A DNA stretch of 64,000 nt from Glaciecola siphonariae (GTDB lineage: Bacteria > Pseudomonadota > Gammaproteobacteria > Enterobacterales > Alteromonadaceae): assembly GCF_042652645.1 (NCBI RefSeq), contig NZ_JBHSGU010000002.1, forward strand, positions 186,001 through 250,000, written 5' to 3'. Position 1 is the first letter of the stretch. The number at the start of each line of letters is the position of its first letter. A program made the translations under genes and the position numbers. Shown here piece by piece: positions 34,140 through 43,076 of this stretch. The notes beneath the pieces were generated by a model, which was given only the letters and a program-made list of their open reading frames with translations, was not told the DNA's origin and did no database searches.

Positions 34140-34970
34140 TTAAAGATGCGTCGCAGTTTTCATTGCGCTCACAAATTCGCCTAAGCTTTTCAGCATCGCG
34201 TTTTTATCATCCAAATGTTTTTCGATGATGTTGACGGTAGCCGAGCCAGATATCGCGCCGGCAGCACCTCCGGCTATGGCCGATTTAACTTGCGCGGGAG
34301 TTGAAATACCAAAACCGAGCAACGGCGGTGCAACTTCATACTGCTTGAGTTTATCGATTAATGCAGCCGCTGGAATATCGGCAGCCGTTTCTGCTCCAGT
34401 TACGCCGGCGCGGCCGAGTAAATAAGTATAACCGCTCGATTTATCGCCTATGGCACTGAGGGTTTCTTCACTGGCGTTAGGCGGCGCAATAAGGATTTGT
34501 TGAATGTTATGCGCTTGCGCAACATCAATAAAGCGGTCTGCTTCGCGCAGTGGCACATCAGCAATGAGTATTGAATCAACGCCAGCTTCGCTCGCCTGTT
34601 TATAAAAACCCTCAAGGCCTTTGGCTAGCACTAAATTACTATAAAGCAACAATCCAATGGGAATATCGTCAAACATGTCTCTGATTTTACGGATGAGCTC
34701 AAAACATCCATCGGGGCGCACTTTATTGTTGAGCGCGCGAATGCTTGCTTTTTGAATCGTAGGGCCGTCGGCAATTGGGTCAGAGTAGGGGATTCCTAAT
34801 TCGAGGGCGTCGGCACCTGACTCAACCAAGGTGCGAATAATATCAAAAGAAGTTTCTAAGTCGGGGTCGCCCACCATGACAAAAGGAACAAATGCGCCCT
34901 GTTTGGCTTCGCCTAGTTTGCTAAACATGTTGTCGTAACGTTTTGTTCCTACAAAAGCTGTGTTTGCCAT
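34140..34970 (-). CDS. trpA: Tryptophan synthase alpha subunit
   Basis: This 276-residue TIM-barrel enzyme cleaves indole-3-glycerol phosphate to indole and glyceraldehyde phosphate. The catalytic glutamate is in GADALELGIPYSDPIADGP (ALELG, ~50), which also carries the catalytic aspartate. The phosphate-binding part is LLGRAGVTGAE and GFGISTPAQV. Indole passes through a tunnel to TrpB. Its start overlaps the trpB stop by one base (TAATG), typical of the coupled pair. Confidence 0.95.
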   Translation of the reverse strand: MANTAFVGTKRYDNMFSKLGEAKQGAFVPFVMVGDPDLETSFDIIRTLVESGADALELGIPYSDPIADGPTIQKASIRALNNKVRPDGCFELIRKIRDMFDDIPIGLLLYSNLVLAKGLEGFYKQASEAGVDSILIADVPLREADRFIDVAQAHNIQQILIAPPNASEETLSAIGDKSSGYTYLLGRAGVTGAETAADIPAAALIDKLKQYEVAPPLLGFGISTPAQVKSAIAGGAAGAISGSATVNIIEKHLDDKNAMLKSLGEFVSAMKTATHL

Positions 34971-36151
34971 TACAGATTGTCTCCTAAAATCTTAGTTACG
35001 TGGGCAAGGTCTTTGTCGCCGCGCCCCGACAAATTCACGACGATAATGGTTCCGTCTTCTGCTTCTTCGGCCATATTAAGCGCGTGAGCAAGTGCATGAG
35101 ACGACTCTAGTGCCGGAATAATGCCCTCTTTTTTCGCTAACAGTTGAAAGGCATTTAGCGCTTCTGTATCGGTCACTGCAAAGTATTCAGCGCGCCCTAT
35201 ATCGGCTAAGTAGGCATGCTGCGGACCCACAGCCGGATAATCAAGACCCGCGCTGACAGAGTATGACTCTTCAATTTGCCCGTCGTGATCTTGCATGATA
35301 AAGGTAAATGCGCCATGCAAAATACCTTTTGTGCCTGTGCATATTGTGGCGCCGTGCTCTTTGGTATGTACTCCTTTTCCGGCTGGCTCCACACCTACGA
35401 GGCGTACACTCGGCTCATCAATAAAATCTGCAAACATGCCAATGGCATTTGAACCGCCGCCCACGCAGGCTACAACAGCATCCGGCAGGCGTCCTTCTTT
35501 TTCTAAAATCTGAGCGCGTGTTTCTTCACCAATCATTCTGTGATACTCACGCACAATGGTCGGGAAGGGGTGAGGACCTGCGGCTGTGCCAAGCAAGTAG
35601 TGAGCTTTGTCATATGTTGCTGACCAGTCTCGCATTGCTTCGTTTACGGCGTCTTTTAGGGTGCCGGAACCTGAGTCAACCGGTATGACTTCTGCCCCCA
35701 TCAAACGCATGCGAAACACATTCGGCGCTTGTCGCTCTACGTCTTTTGCTCCCATATAAATACGAGCCTTTAGCCCTAGTAAAGCACAGGCCAGGGCAGT
35801 GGCAACACCATGCTGACCAGCGCCGGTTTCGGCAATCACTTCTTTTTTACCCATGCGCTTGGTTAAAAGTGCCTGACCCAACACTTGATTAGTTTTGTGT
35901 GCGCCGCCGTGCAAGAGGTCTTCGCGTTTTAAATACAGTTTTACCTTCGGGTTGGCCACTAAATTACGCGTAAGCGTCATCGCAGTGGGGCGTCCAGCGT
36001 AGTCTTTAAGCAAAGACATAAATTCTTTTTGAAATTCTGGGTCGCTTTTGGCATCTAAAAACGCCTGCTCGAGTTGGTCTAGGGCAGGAATAAGCAGTTC
36101 TGGCACATACATCCCGCCAAAGTCACCAAATTTTGTGTCTAATTTATTCAT
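34970..36151 (-). CDS. trpB: Tryptophan synthase beta subunit
   Basis: This 393-residue PLP enzyme joins indole and serine to tryptophan. The PLP lysine is in LLHGGAHKTNQVLGQ (HK, ~82-86). The PLP phosphate loop is in ACVGGGSNAIGMF (~228-238), the COMM-like stretch is ETGAGQHGVA (~105) and the closing ESSHALAHA (~348) is intact. It lies 13 bp downstream of trpCF and is coupled to trpA. Confidence 0.96.
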   Translation of the reverse strand: MNKLDTKFGDFGGMYVPELLIPALDQLEQAFLDAKSDPEFQKEFMSLLKDYAGRPTAMTLTRNLVANPKVKLYLKREDLLHGGAHKTNQVLGQALLTKRMGKKEVIAETGAGQHGVATALACALLGLKARIYMGAKDVERQAPNVFRMRLMGAEVIPVDSGSGTLKDAVNEAMRDWSATYDKAHYLLGTAAGPHPFPTIVREYHRMIGEETRAQILEKEGRLPDAVVACVGGGSNAIGMFADFIDEPSVRLVGVEPAGKGVHTKEHGATICTGTKGILHGAFTFIMQDHDGQIEESYSVSAGLDYPAVGPQHAYLADIGRAEYFAVTDTEALNAFQLLAKKEGIIPALESSHALAHALNMAEEAEDGTIIVVNLSGRGDKDLAHVTKILGDNL

Positions 36152-36164
36152 TGTTTATTCCTTT

Positions 36165-37577
36165 TTATATTCGCAACATTGCGAACATTGCCTGTATTTT
36201 ATCGATATCTTTAACGCCTGGCGCAGACTCTACGCCGCTGTTCACATCAATGCCGTGTACTTTGCTGCTCATGGCAACAGCGGCATTTTGTGCATCTATT
36301 CCGCCTGCAAGCATGAGCGGCAATCTGCTGTTCACATTTGTTAGGAGCGACCAGTCAAAGGTCTCGCCGGTGCCGCCCGACTGTTTACCTACTTTACAAT
36401 CAACAAGTATGCGAGAGAGTTCAGCACTCACATGTTCGTACACTGAAAGCTGTTGACTGAGGTGAGCGGCGCTATCTTGCTTGCTAACGCCCAGCGCTTT
36501 CCAAATCTCCGTTGTGGCGGGGAGGGCTTGTCGCAGGGCCTTGATGTATTCAATTGACTCGTTGCCGTGAAGCTGCACCGCATGTAGACCTAAAGTACGG
36601 GCATATTCTAACACTTGCTCTAACGGGGCATCTACAAACACTCCTACATAGGCAAACGGCGTTTGCTTTATAATATCGCGTGCTTGCTCAACAGATACGA
36701 AGCGCGGCGACTTTGGTGCAAAAATAAGTCCCATAAAGCTTGCCTGCGTTTGGGCTATCGCATCGGCATCTTGACTTCGCGTTATTCCGCAGACCTTAAC
36801 CTCGCCATATACCAATCGATTAATAGCGGCATCGAGGTTTTGCTGTGCCATCAATGACGAGCCCACGAGATAGCCATCCACCAAGCTGTTTAAGCGCTGT
36901 AAGTCCTGATTCGTGTAAATGCCTGATTCTGAAATAATTACGCCTTCAAAATCTGTGCTGCGGATTAAGGGTACTAAGCGCTCTGTAGTCGCTAAGTTGG
37001 TTGATAAGTCGCGTAAGTCACGATTGTTTATGCCAATAATTTTAGCATTTAGCGCAAGTGCTCTATGCGTTTCTTGCTCATTGCTAACCTCGGTCAGCAC
37101 TTCCATGCCCAAAGAATGGCTTAAGTCTGACAAAGTACGATATTCGTCATCGTTTAATACCGACAGCATAAGCAATACCGCATCGGCCTTGTAATAACGC
37201 GCCAAGTAGATTTGATACGGCACAACAAAAAAGTCTTTATTCAAAACGGGCTGGCTAACGCGTTCGGTAACGTACGCCAAATACTCAAATTTGCCTTGAA
37301 AGTACTTTTCGTCTGTCAGCACTGAAAAACAAGCGGCTTCTTTTTCATAGGCGCTAACGATTTCATCTAAATTAAAGGGCTCTCTTATTAAGCCTTTGGA
37401 CGGAGACGCTTTTTTACACTCAAATATAAAGCCCGCTTTGTCTTTACTGAGTGCGGTGATAAACGACTTTTTACTTGGACTGAGCTCTGCTTGAAACGCA
37501 CTTAAGGGAAACTGCTTTTCACGCTCGGCAATCTCAATGCGTTTGTCCGCAACAATTTGTGCTAATACGTCGGTCAC
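36165..37577 (-). CDS. trpCF: Bifunctional indole-3-glycerol phosphate synthase / PRA isomerase
   Basis: This 470-residue fusion of two TIM-barrel enzymes has TrpC (~1-255) with FECKKASPSKG (catalytic Lys/Glu), VLTDEKYFQG, VLNKDFFV and GINNRDLR, then TrpF (~258-470) beginning VKVCGITRSQDADAI and including VQLHGNES and LAGGIDAQN. It catalyses the isomerisation of phosphoribosyl-anthranilate and its cyclisation to indole-glycerol phosphate. The gene starts at a GTG directly after the trpD stop. Fused trpCF is the normal state in enteric and marine gammaproteobacteria. Confidence 0.95.
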   Translation of the reverse strand: MTDVLAQIVADKRIEIAEREKQFPLSAFQAELSPSKKSFITALSKDKAGFIFECKKASPSKGLIREPFNLDEIVSAYEKEAACFSVLTDEKYFQGKFEYLAYVTERVSQPVLNKDFFVVPYQIYLARYYKADAVLLMLSVLNDDEYRTLSDLSHSLGMEVLTEVSNEQETHRALALNAKIIGINNRDLRDLSTNLATTERLVPLIRSTDFEGVIISESGIYTNQDLQRLNSLVDGYLVGSSLMAQQNLDAAINRLVYGEVKVCGITRSQDADAIAQTQASFMGLIFAPKSPRFVSVEQARDIIKQTPFAYVGVFVDAPLEQVLEYARTLGLHAVQLHGNESIEYIKALRQALPATTEIWKALGVSKQDSAAHLSQQLSVYEHVSAELSRILVDCKVGKQSGGTGETFDWSLLTNVNSRLPLMLAGGIDAQNAAVAMSSKVHGIDVNSGVESAPGVKDIDKIQAMFAMLRI

Positions 37578-38648
37578 TTATACCTCTTCTTTGCTGATTC
37601 TTGCGGCAAGTTCTATGGTTTTTATACCTTTGCCTGATGCCAATGTATCCATAGCCTGAGCAAAGCAATCTCGGTGTTCTCTACCGGTATCGTTTACCCA
37701 AATGAGGGCCGCTGCATTTAGCGCAATAGCGTGTTTATGAGCTTCTTTTCCTGAGCCGCTCAACACCTTTGCTATCGCGTCTACATTTTTGCTCGGCTCT
37801 GCGCCTTCGATTGCCTCTATCGGTGCAGGTTTTGCTCCAAAAGAGGCTGCATTTAATGTGAGTTCTTTGATGTTTCCATCTTGAATATGTTGGGCTTGGG
37901 TTTGACCATGCAGGGCTATTTCGTCAAGACCATCGCCATGCACAACCAAAGCATTGTTGTGCCCTAACTTGCGCAATACTTTTGCGTAAACGTCAATAAG
38001 CTGTGGATGATATACGCCGTAAACGCCGTGCGTCGGACGAGATGGATTTGCAAGCGGCCCTAGTATGTTGAACAAGGTACGGGTTTTAAGCGTTGTGCGA
38101 ACCGGCATGGCGTGCCCTACGCCCGCATGATAATTCGGCGCCGCTAAAAAGCATAAATTGGCTTGGTCAAGACATCGTCTTGCCTGAGCGGGAGTCATCA
38201 TAAGGTCCATGCCAAAGCCGGCAAATAAATCAGAGGAGCCCGATTTACTGCTCACACTTCGATTGCCATGTTTGGCAACTTTAATGCCGCAAGCGGCAGC
38301 TAAAATAGCAGCCGCGCTTGAAATGTTAATGGTGTTATGACCGTCTCCACCTGTGCCTACAATGTCGCTAAAGGCATAGTTAGGGCGGTCGAAGGCTTTT
38401 GCGTTTTTGACCATTGCGGTGGCAGCGCCGGCGATTTCATCTGCGCTCTCGCCTTTTATTTTCAAAGCAATAAGGAGTGCGCTTAGCTCAATGTCATTTA
38501 ATTCACCTTGCATGACTCTGGAGAAAACAAACTCACTTTGCTCTAGGCTAATATTGCGCTTTTGATAAAGCACCTCGAGAATATTCAAGGTATCGTAATT
38601 TGCGTCAACTGCGCCTGTGCTAGCGCTTTTTATATTGTTTGATGTCAT
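37578..38648 (-). CDS. trpD: Anthranilate phosphoribosyltransferase
   Basis: This 356-residue enzyme transfers phosphoribose from PRPP to anthranilate. The PRPP motif GTGGDGHNTINISSAAA (~107-123) and KHGNRSVSSKSGSSDL (~135-150) are intact. The start MTSNNIKS at 38648 overlaps the trpG stop by 4 bp (ATGA); an in-frame extension into trpG would not add family sequence. It is separate from TrpG, unlike the fused E. coli TrpGD. Confidence 0.94.
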   Translation of the reverse strand: MTSNNIKSASTGAVDANYDTLNILEVLYQKRNISLEQSEFVFSRVMQGELNDIELSALLIALKIKGESADEIAGAATAMVKNAKAFDRPNYAFSDIVGTGGDGHNTINISSAAAILAAACGIKVAKHGNRSVSSKSGSSDLFAGFGMDLMMTPAQARRCLDQANLCFLAAPNYHAGVGHAMPVRTTLKTRTLFNILGPLANPSRPTHGVYGVYHPQLIDVYAKVLRKLGHNNALVVHGDGLDEIALHGQTQAQHIQDGNIKELTLNAASFGAKPAPIEAIEGAEPSKNVDAIAKVLSGSGKEAHKHAIALNAAALIWVNDTGREHRDCFAQAMDTLASGKGIKTIELAARISKEEV

Positions 38649-39328
38649 TGTTTGTCCTTCGCTGACAAAGTCTTGCCCGTTTGAGCGCCAGTGACCTCTT
38701 GTGGAGCAGAGTTTGCCGACGCAAAGGCCCGCGAACTCAAATAGGTAATGGCTTGGCGTAATAATCTGCTGCCATCGCAAGTAAGAATCGATTCAGGATG
38801 AAACTGAAAGCCGAGCATGTTATCAGCCTCATGTAAGATGGCCATAGGTAGCTTGTTTATGCCCGCTATCACATGCAAACATTGCGGTACGTTTGTGGCA
38901 ATCAATGAATGGTAGCGCGCAATCGATAGTGGATTTGATAGGCCTTCAAAAATTCCCGGAAAAGCGTGCTGCATGAGCGAGGCCTTACCATGCATCACGT
39001 CTTCGGCACGACCAACGCTACCGCCATATGCCTCCACAATTGCTTGATGCCCTAAACATATTCCTAAAACCGGAAAACGGCCTTTTACTTGATTTAATAC
39101 CTCGGGCATATTACCTGCGTCTTTTGGTGCGCCAGGGCCTGGCGATAAAAGAAGCATGGCGGGACCTGTCAACTGATACGCCTGAAGTTGCTCAATGATT
39201 GTGTTTGTAGGGACGGCGTTTCTAAATACTTTGAGCTCAACCCCCATGACCCTCAATTCATCGACCAAATTGTAAGTAAAGCTGTCGTTATTATCGATGA
39301 GCACGACTTTGACTTGTGTTATGTCCAT
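38645..39328 (-). CDS. trpG: Anthranilate synthase glutamine amidotransferase subunit
   Basis: This 227-residue class I amidotransferase has the catalytic cysteine in PVLGICLGHQAI (~84), the oxyanion LLSPGPGAPKDAG and the histidine/glutamate of FQFHPES (~179). It supplies ammonia from glutamine to TrpE. The start MDITQVKVVLIDNNDSF is preferred over one 24 bp upstream that lies inside trpE. The C-terminal tail (~195-227) is longer than usual and contains Ala/Ser/Gln-rich residues. Confidence 0.93.
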   Translation of the reverse strand: MDITQVKVVLIDNNDSFTYNLVDELRVMGVELKVFRNAVPTNTIIEQLQAYQLTGPAMLLLSPGPGAPKDAGNMPEVLNQVKGRFPVLGICLGHQAIVEAYGGSVGRAEDVMHGKASLMQHAFPGIFEGLSNPLSIARYHSLIATNVPQCLHVIAGINKLPMAILHEADNMLGFQFHPESILTCDGSRLLRQAITYLSSRAFASANSAPQEVTGAQTGKTLSAKDKQ

Positions 39329-39329
39329 T

Positions 39330-41024
39330 TTATGCTCCCGCCTGATTAGCACTTAAAATGGCTTGAATCACCGCTTGTGCTTTTGCTCGGGTCTCATCGG
39401 CTTCCATCTGAGCAATGGAATCTTTTACCACACCTGCGCCGGCCTGAATGTATGCGCGCTGGTTTTTGACAAAGGCGCTGCGAATGACAATGCAGGTGTC
39501 AAAATCACCTTGTCCATTTAGGTAGCCCACTGCGCCGCCATAGCTGCCGCGCGTGCATTTTTCTGTTTGACGAATGAGTGACGCGGCGCTGATTTTAGGC
39601 GCGCCCACCAAGGTGCCCATATTCATACATGCCTGATAGGCGTGCAGCGCATCTAAATCCTCTCTAAGCTGGCCTACTACCCGCGATACTAAATGCATGA
39701 CGTGTGAATAACGGTCTACTTTTAATAGGTCTTTTACGCAACGCGTCCCTGGCTTAGACACTTTTGCGACGTCGTTTCTGGCTAAATCGACCAACATAAT
39801 ATGTTCCGCTTTTTCTTTCTCATCTTGTTGCAAATTAAGCTCTAAACGGCTGTCTAAGTCGACATCGATGCTGCCATCAGGTCGTTTTCCGCGAGGGCGA
39901 GTACCTGCAATGGGATAAATCTCGACTTGATTTGATTGTATTTCATATTTCAACGCAGATTCTGGCGACGCACCGAATATGCAAAAGTCGTTATCTTGCA
40001 GGAAAAACATATAGGGTGACGGGTTAGTTTGTTTTAAGCGCTTGTAAGCTAGCAGCGGGTCCGGGCAGGGCAAAGAGAAACTTCTTGAGGGCACAACTTG
40101 AAAAATATCTCCGTCGAGAATATGTTCTTTTAGACTCAGCACATCCATACAATACTGCTGATCAGATTTATCAACTTCGAAGGATGTTTCGCTAAGGTGA
40201 ATACCTGCGTGCGCAAAATCTGTCAGCGCACTTCCACTTGCCTCTACCGATACGCTTTTTACGTCGCCTAAAAGGTGTTTAATCCCCTCAAGGCGCTGCT
40301 GAATATCAAAGTATTGCTGCGCTATATTTTGACCACTGAAAACACTGCCCAAGATTTCGGTTTTTTGCGCTTGATGGTCAATCAGAATAAGTGTTTCGGC
40401 CAAATAGAATACATAGTCGGGGCAGGTGTTTACGCCAGTGGGGACGTCGGGTAAAGATTCAAAGCTCGCGAGCAGATCGTATGCAAACACACCGCCTAAA
40501 AAAACCGCGTGGGGATGCTCGCCTAAGGCCTGAATTTCAGTCTGAATGGTGCGCAGTACGTCAAATACCGAGGGAGCTTTTAGGCGGCTGTCTTCGTCAA
40601 GACCAGCATCTGGCTTGCTAAAGTAAACGCAGATGTAGGGTGAGTCAGTTTTGTGTTCACCTGAGGTTTTTATATTAGCATCTTGATCATTTGATTGTGA
40701 GTTACGTTTGAGTTCACAAACACTATTAGTATCCTTGCTCACGACATCGCTGAGCTTCTCATACAAGAAGTCAATCAGCGATGCGCCATTTTCTGAGACA
40801 GCCTCAATTGTAACATTTTGCTTCTGGCATTCGATTCGTAGGGCGGCATCAACTAATACTAGGCTTTTCAGGTTATCTTTGCTGTCGATTTCAGCCGACT
40901 CAAGTAAAACACTGTATTGTGTTGCAAGGCTTTTATATGCTTGTAGTGGATTCACTACATAAGGCGCATCAATGTGGATGGTCTCTACCCGTCCTTGCGC
41001 TGCGCCTAAATCCATCAAACTCAT
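39330..41024 (-). CDS. trpE: Anthranilate synthase component I
   Basis: This 564-residue chorismate-utilising enzyme makes anthranilate with TrpG. The feedback-binding segment LLESAEID (~39-46) is intact, so tryptophan inhibition is expected. The catalytic part contains DIFQVVPSRSF, NPSPYMFFL, GASPESALKYE, PIAGTRPRGK (~372-381), DEKEKAEHIMLVDLARND and GTLVGAPK. An additional hydrophilic stretch at ~95-130 makes the protein some 40 residues longer than E. coli TrpE. It is the first structural gene of the operon, downstream of the leader and attenuator. Confidence 0.95.
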   Translation of the reverse strand: MSLMDLGAAQGRVETIHIDAPYVVNPLQAYKSLATQYSVLLESAEIDSKDNLKSLVLVDAALRIECQKQNVTIEAVSENGASLIDFLYEKLSDVVSKDTNSVCELKRNSQSNDQDANIKTSGEHKTDSPYICVYFSKPDAGLDEDSRLKAPSVFDVLRTIQTEIQALGEHPHAVFLGGVFAYDLLASFESLPDVPTGVNTCPDYVFYLAETLILIDHQAQKTEILGSVFSGQNIAQQYFDIQQRLEGIKHLLGDVKSVSVEASGSALTDFAHAGIHLSETSFEVDKSDQQYCMDVLSLKEHILDGDIFQVVPSRSFSLPCPDPLLAYKRLKQTNPSPYMFFLQDNDFCIFGASPESALKYEIQSNQVEIYPIAGTRPRGKRPDGSIDVDLDSRLELNLQQDEKEKAEHIMLVDLARNDVAKVSKPGTRCVKDLLKVDRYSHVMHLVSRVVGQLREDLDALHAYQACMNMGTLVGAPKISAASLIRQTEKCTRGSYGGAVGYLNGQGDFDTCIVIRSAFVKNQRAYIQAGAGVVKDSIAQMEADETRAKAQAVIQAILSANQAGA

Positions 41025-41095
41025 CTCGATTCCTATTTAATTATTGTTGTTCCGTTATTCGCGTTGAGTTCTCAAGCCCATCTTTTTCAAACATA

Positions 41096-41120
41096 AAAAA
41101 AGGCCCGAATAACGGGCCTT
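41096..41120 (-). terminator. trp attenuator terminator
   Basis: On the minus strand AAGGCCCG and CGGGCCTT pair perfectly around a TTATT loop, followed by a T run. It lies between the leader peptide gene and trpE, exactly where the trp attenuator should be. Confidence 0.9.
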
Positions 41121-41148
41121 AATCTCGTGCACACAAATGCAGCCAGCC

Positions 41149-41199
41149 CTAAGGTCGGTTGCTCCACCACCATACTACCGATAACGTTTGCGTTTGCAT
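41149..41199 (-). CDS. trpL: trp operon leader peptide
   Basis: This 16-residue peptide, MQTQTLSVVWWWSNRP, contains three consecutive tryptophan codons. It is followed within 30 bp by the attenuator hairpin and then by trpE. When charged tRNA-Trp is scarce, a ribosome stalled at the three UGG codons would favour an antiterminator fold and let RNA polymerase continue. This is the standard attenuation design of gammaproteobacteria, although the peptide itself differs from the known E. coli and Vibrio leaders. GGAA lies about 10 bp before the ATG. The antiterminator pairing was not resolved by eye. Confidence 0.85.
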   Translation of the reverse strand: MQTQTLSVVWWWSNRP

Positions 41200-41227
41200 G
41201 CATTAATTCCATGTGTAATGTGAATTT

Positions 41228-41243
41228 TAACTTAAAACTAGAA
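41228..41243 (-). promoter_or_regulatory. Possible TrpR-like half-site
   Basis: Read on the minus strand, GTTCTAGTTTTAAGTT resembles the TrpR operator (a CTAGTT core with partial symmetry). The second half-site is poor. It lies between the proposed promoter and trpL. Confidence 0.3.
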
Positions 41244-41295
41244 CGCAAATAGGCGGTTATCCTTGCTAAACGCCGATTCGCTAATTCATCTATAG

Positions 41296-41322
41296 AAGAT
41301 AACAAATGAGAAAATTTGTCAA
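41296..41322 (-). promoter_or_regulatory. Candidate trp operon promoter
   Basis: On the minus strand a perfect TTGACA (41317-41322) is followed after 15 bp by TATCTT (41296-41301). The spacing is short but acceptable. It is the best candidate upstream of trpL. Confidence 0.4.
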
Positions 41323-41419
41323 GCATAAATCGACGTTTCTTGCATAAACACACTAAAAGCAATACTAGATTTATGTTTCGCGCTACAATATGCACTCTAT
41401 AGTTTGTTGAGCCTTAAAT

Positions 41420-42268
41420 GTGAAAATTGACCTGCATTCCCATACTAATTATTCAGATGGCGCGCTTCGCCCTGAAGAGCTCGTTATGCGCGCTCAGCAA
41501 ATGCAGCTCGATGTATTAGCAATCACCGATCACGACACGCTAGGCGGCCTGCAGGAGGCGCGCGATTACGCTAAGGTAAATGTGCCAAAGCTCAATATTA
41601 TTAGCGGTGTAGAAATTTCTACCTCATGGCATGGCTTTGAAATTCATGTTTTAGGACTGAATGTGGACGAGCATTGTCCTAAATTGTTGTCAGCGCTTGA
41701 AACTCAGCAAGCAAAACGAGAACAACGCAGTATACAAATCCTTGAAAAGCTTCAAAAAGCCGGCGTTGATATTAATATCGAAGATGTTCGTCGCTTAACC
41801 ACAGGTGTTGTATCGCGAGGACATTTTGCCCAAGTCTTGGTGAGAAAGGGCGTTTGCTCACATCCTCAACAAGCGTTCACCCAATACCTCGGTAAAGGCA
41901 AAAAGGCCTATGTTTCACCCGGGTGGACAGACATTCAAAGCGCAGTATCTTGGATTAAAGACGCCAAGGGGCAAGCGGTACTGGCGCACCCTTATCACTA
42001 CGATATGACAACAAAATGGCTTCGGCGTTTGCTACTGGAGTTCAAAGCGGCGGGTGGTGAAGGGCTTGAAGTGCAGCATCCAAATTTAGCAAAAGCAAAG
42101 CATGATTTGATGGTGTCGCTGGCGAACGAATATGCACTCTTAGGCTCGGCAGGTTCCGATTTTCATGCGCCTAGTCGCTGGACAGAATTGGGTAAACGCC
42201 TGCACTTACCAGATACGATAAAGCCGGTATGGCATAACTGGGATATGCTGCACGCTGATGCAAAATAG
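41420..42268 (+). CDS. rnm: RNase AM / PHP-domain phosphoesterase (YciV)
   Basis: This 282-residue PHP-domain enzyme opens with DLHSHTNYSDGAL, continues with ITDHDTLGG and GVEIST (metal-binding histidines and Asp/Glu), and ends with GSDFHAP. Known members trim 5' ends of 5S rRNA and other RNAs (Rnm) and hydrolyse 3',5'-nucleotide bisphosphates. It starts at GTG; the neighbouring ATG is out of frame. It is divergent from the trp operon, as in E. coli, and is followed by yciO. Confidence 0.93.
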   Translation: MKIDLHSHTNYSDGALRPEELVMRAQQMQLDVLAITDHDTLGGLQEARDYAKVNVPKLNIISGVEISTSWHGFEIHVLGLNVDEHCPKLLSALETQQAKREQRSIQILEKLQKAGVDINIEDVRRLTTGVVSRGHFAQVLVRKGVCSHPQQAFTQYLGKGKKAYVSPGWTDIQSAVSWIKDAKGQAVLAHPYHYDMTTKWLRRLLLEFKAAGGEGLEVQHPNLAKAKHDLMVSLANEYALLGSAGSDFHAPSRWTELGKRLHLPDTIKPVWHNWDMLHADAK

Positions 42269-42422
42269 GCGATTGGCACGATAACATCCCCTCCAATACT
42301 TTGGTATACTGCGCGCATAGAATGAAGTTTAACCCTTGATGCTGCCAATCGATGGCACAAGTTGATTGGCACTGTTTGTACAACAATGCATCATCCCCAA
42401 TTCTGATTGAGGTACGGTTTTC

Positions 42423-43043
42423 ATGAGTCAATTTTTTTATATCCACCCAGATAATCCTCAAGCAAGGCTGGTACGTCAGACTTGCGAGTTGATTAATCAA
42501 GGTGAGGTAGTTGTTTATCCAACGGATTCTGGGTATGCCATTGGCTGTCAGATGGAAAACAAAAAAGCAATGGAACAAATATGCCGGATTCGCGATATTA
42601 ACAAAGACCATAACTTTACGCTTATGTGCAGGGATATGTCGGAGTTATCGGTGTACGCGCGAGTCGATAATGTCGCTTTCAGGCAGATAAAAAATAACAC
42701 CCCAGGGCCGTATACCTTTATTTTAAAAGCAACAAAAGAGGTGCCTAAGCGCCTGCAAAACCCGAAACGTAAAACGATTGGTATACGCGTGCCCGATAAC
42801 GCCATTGCATTGGCTATTTTAGAAGAGTTGGGGGAGCCTTTAATGTCGACTACACTCATTTTGCCCAACGAAAACATGGCTGAAACCAACCCTGAAGATA
42901 TCCGCGATAAACTTGAAAAGCGCGTCGGTCTTATCATTCACGGAGGTTATTTAACCGAGCAGCCCACTACCGTGATTGATATGTCGGAAGGAGAGACAAC
43001 TGTTATGCGTTACGGCAGCGGTGATGCCTCTCCATTTGAATAA
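42423..43043 (+). CDS. yciO: YciO/Sua5/YrdC-family protein
   Basis: This 206-residue protein has the YrdC fold: GEVVVYPTDSGYAIGCQ (nucleotide/RNA-binding strand, ~30-46), KAMEQICRIRD, PGPYTFILKATKEVPKR (~94), TIGIRVPDNAIALAIL and GEPLMSTT. YrdC proteins make threonylcarbamoyl-adenylate for tRNA t6A. YciO is a paralogue whose exact role differs and is less certain. It follows rnm and precedes scpA, the same order as in related genomes. Confidence 0.92.
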   Translation: MSQFFYIHPDNPQARLVRQTCELINQGEVVVYPTDSGYAIGCQMENKKAMEQICRIRDINKDHNFTLMCRDMSELSVYARVDNVAFRQIKNNTPGPYTFILKATKEVPKRLQNPKRKTIGIRVPDNAIALAILEELGEPLMSTTLILPNENMAETNPEDIRDKLEKRVGLIIHGGYLTEQPTTVIDMSEGETTVMRYGSGDASPFE

Positions 43044-43076
43044 TAAGACGAACAATAGATTACGATTAATGATCTG

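Noticed and set aside
36133..36456. Plus-strand open frame of about 107 codons opposite trpB/trpCF
   Set aside because: It is the shadow of real coding sequence on the opposite strand, without any domain or start signal.
41180..41200. Partial PurR-box-like sequence (AACGTTTGCGT) in the trp leader region
   Set aside because: Only half of the symmetric site matches and the bases are explained by the leader peptide codons.
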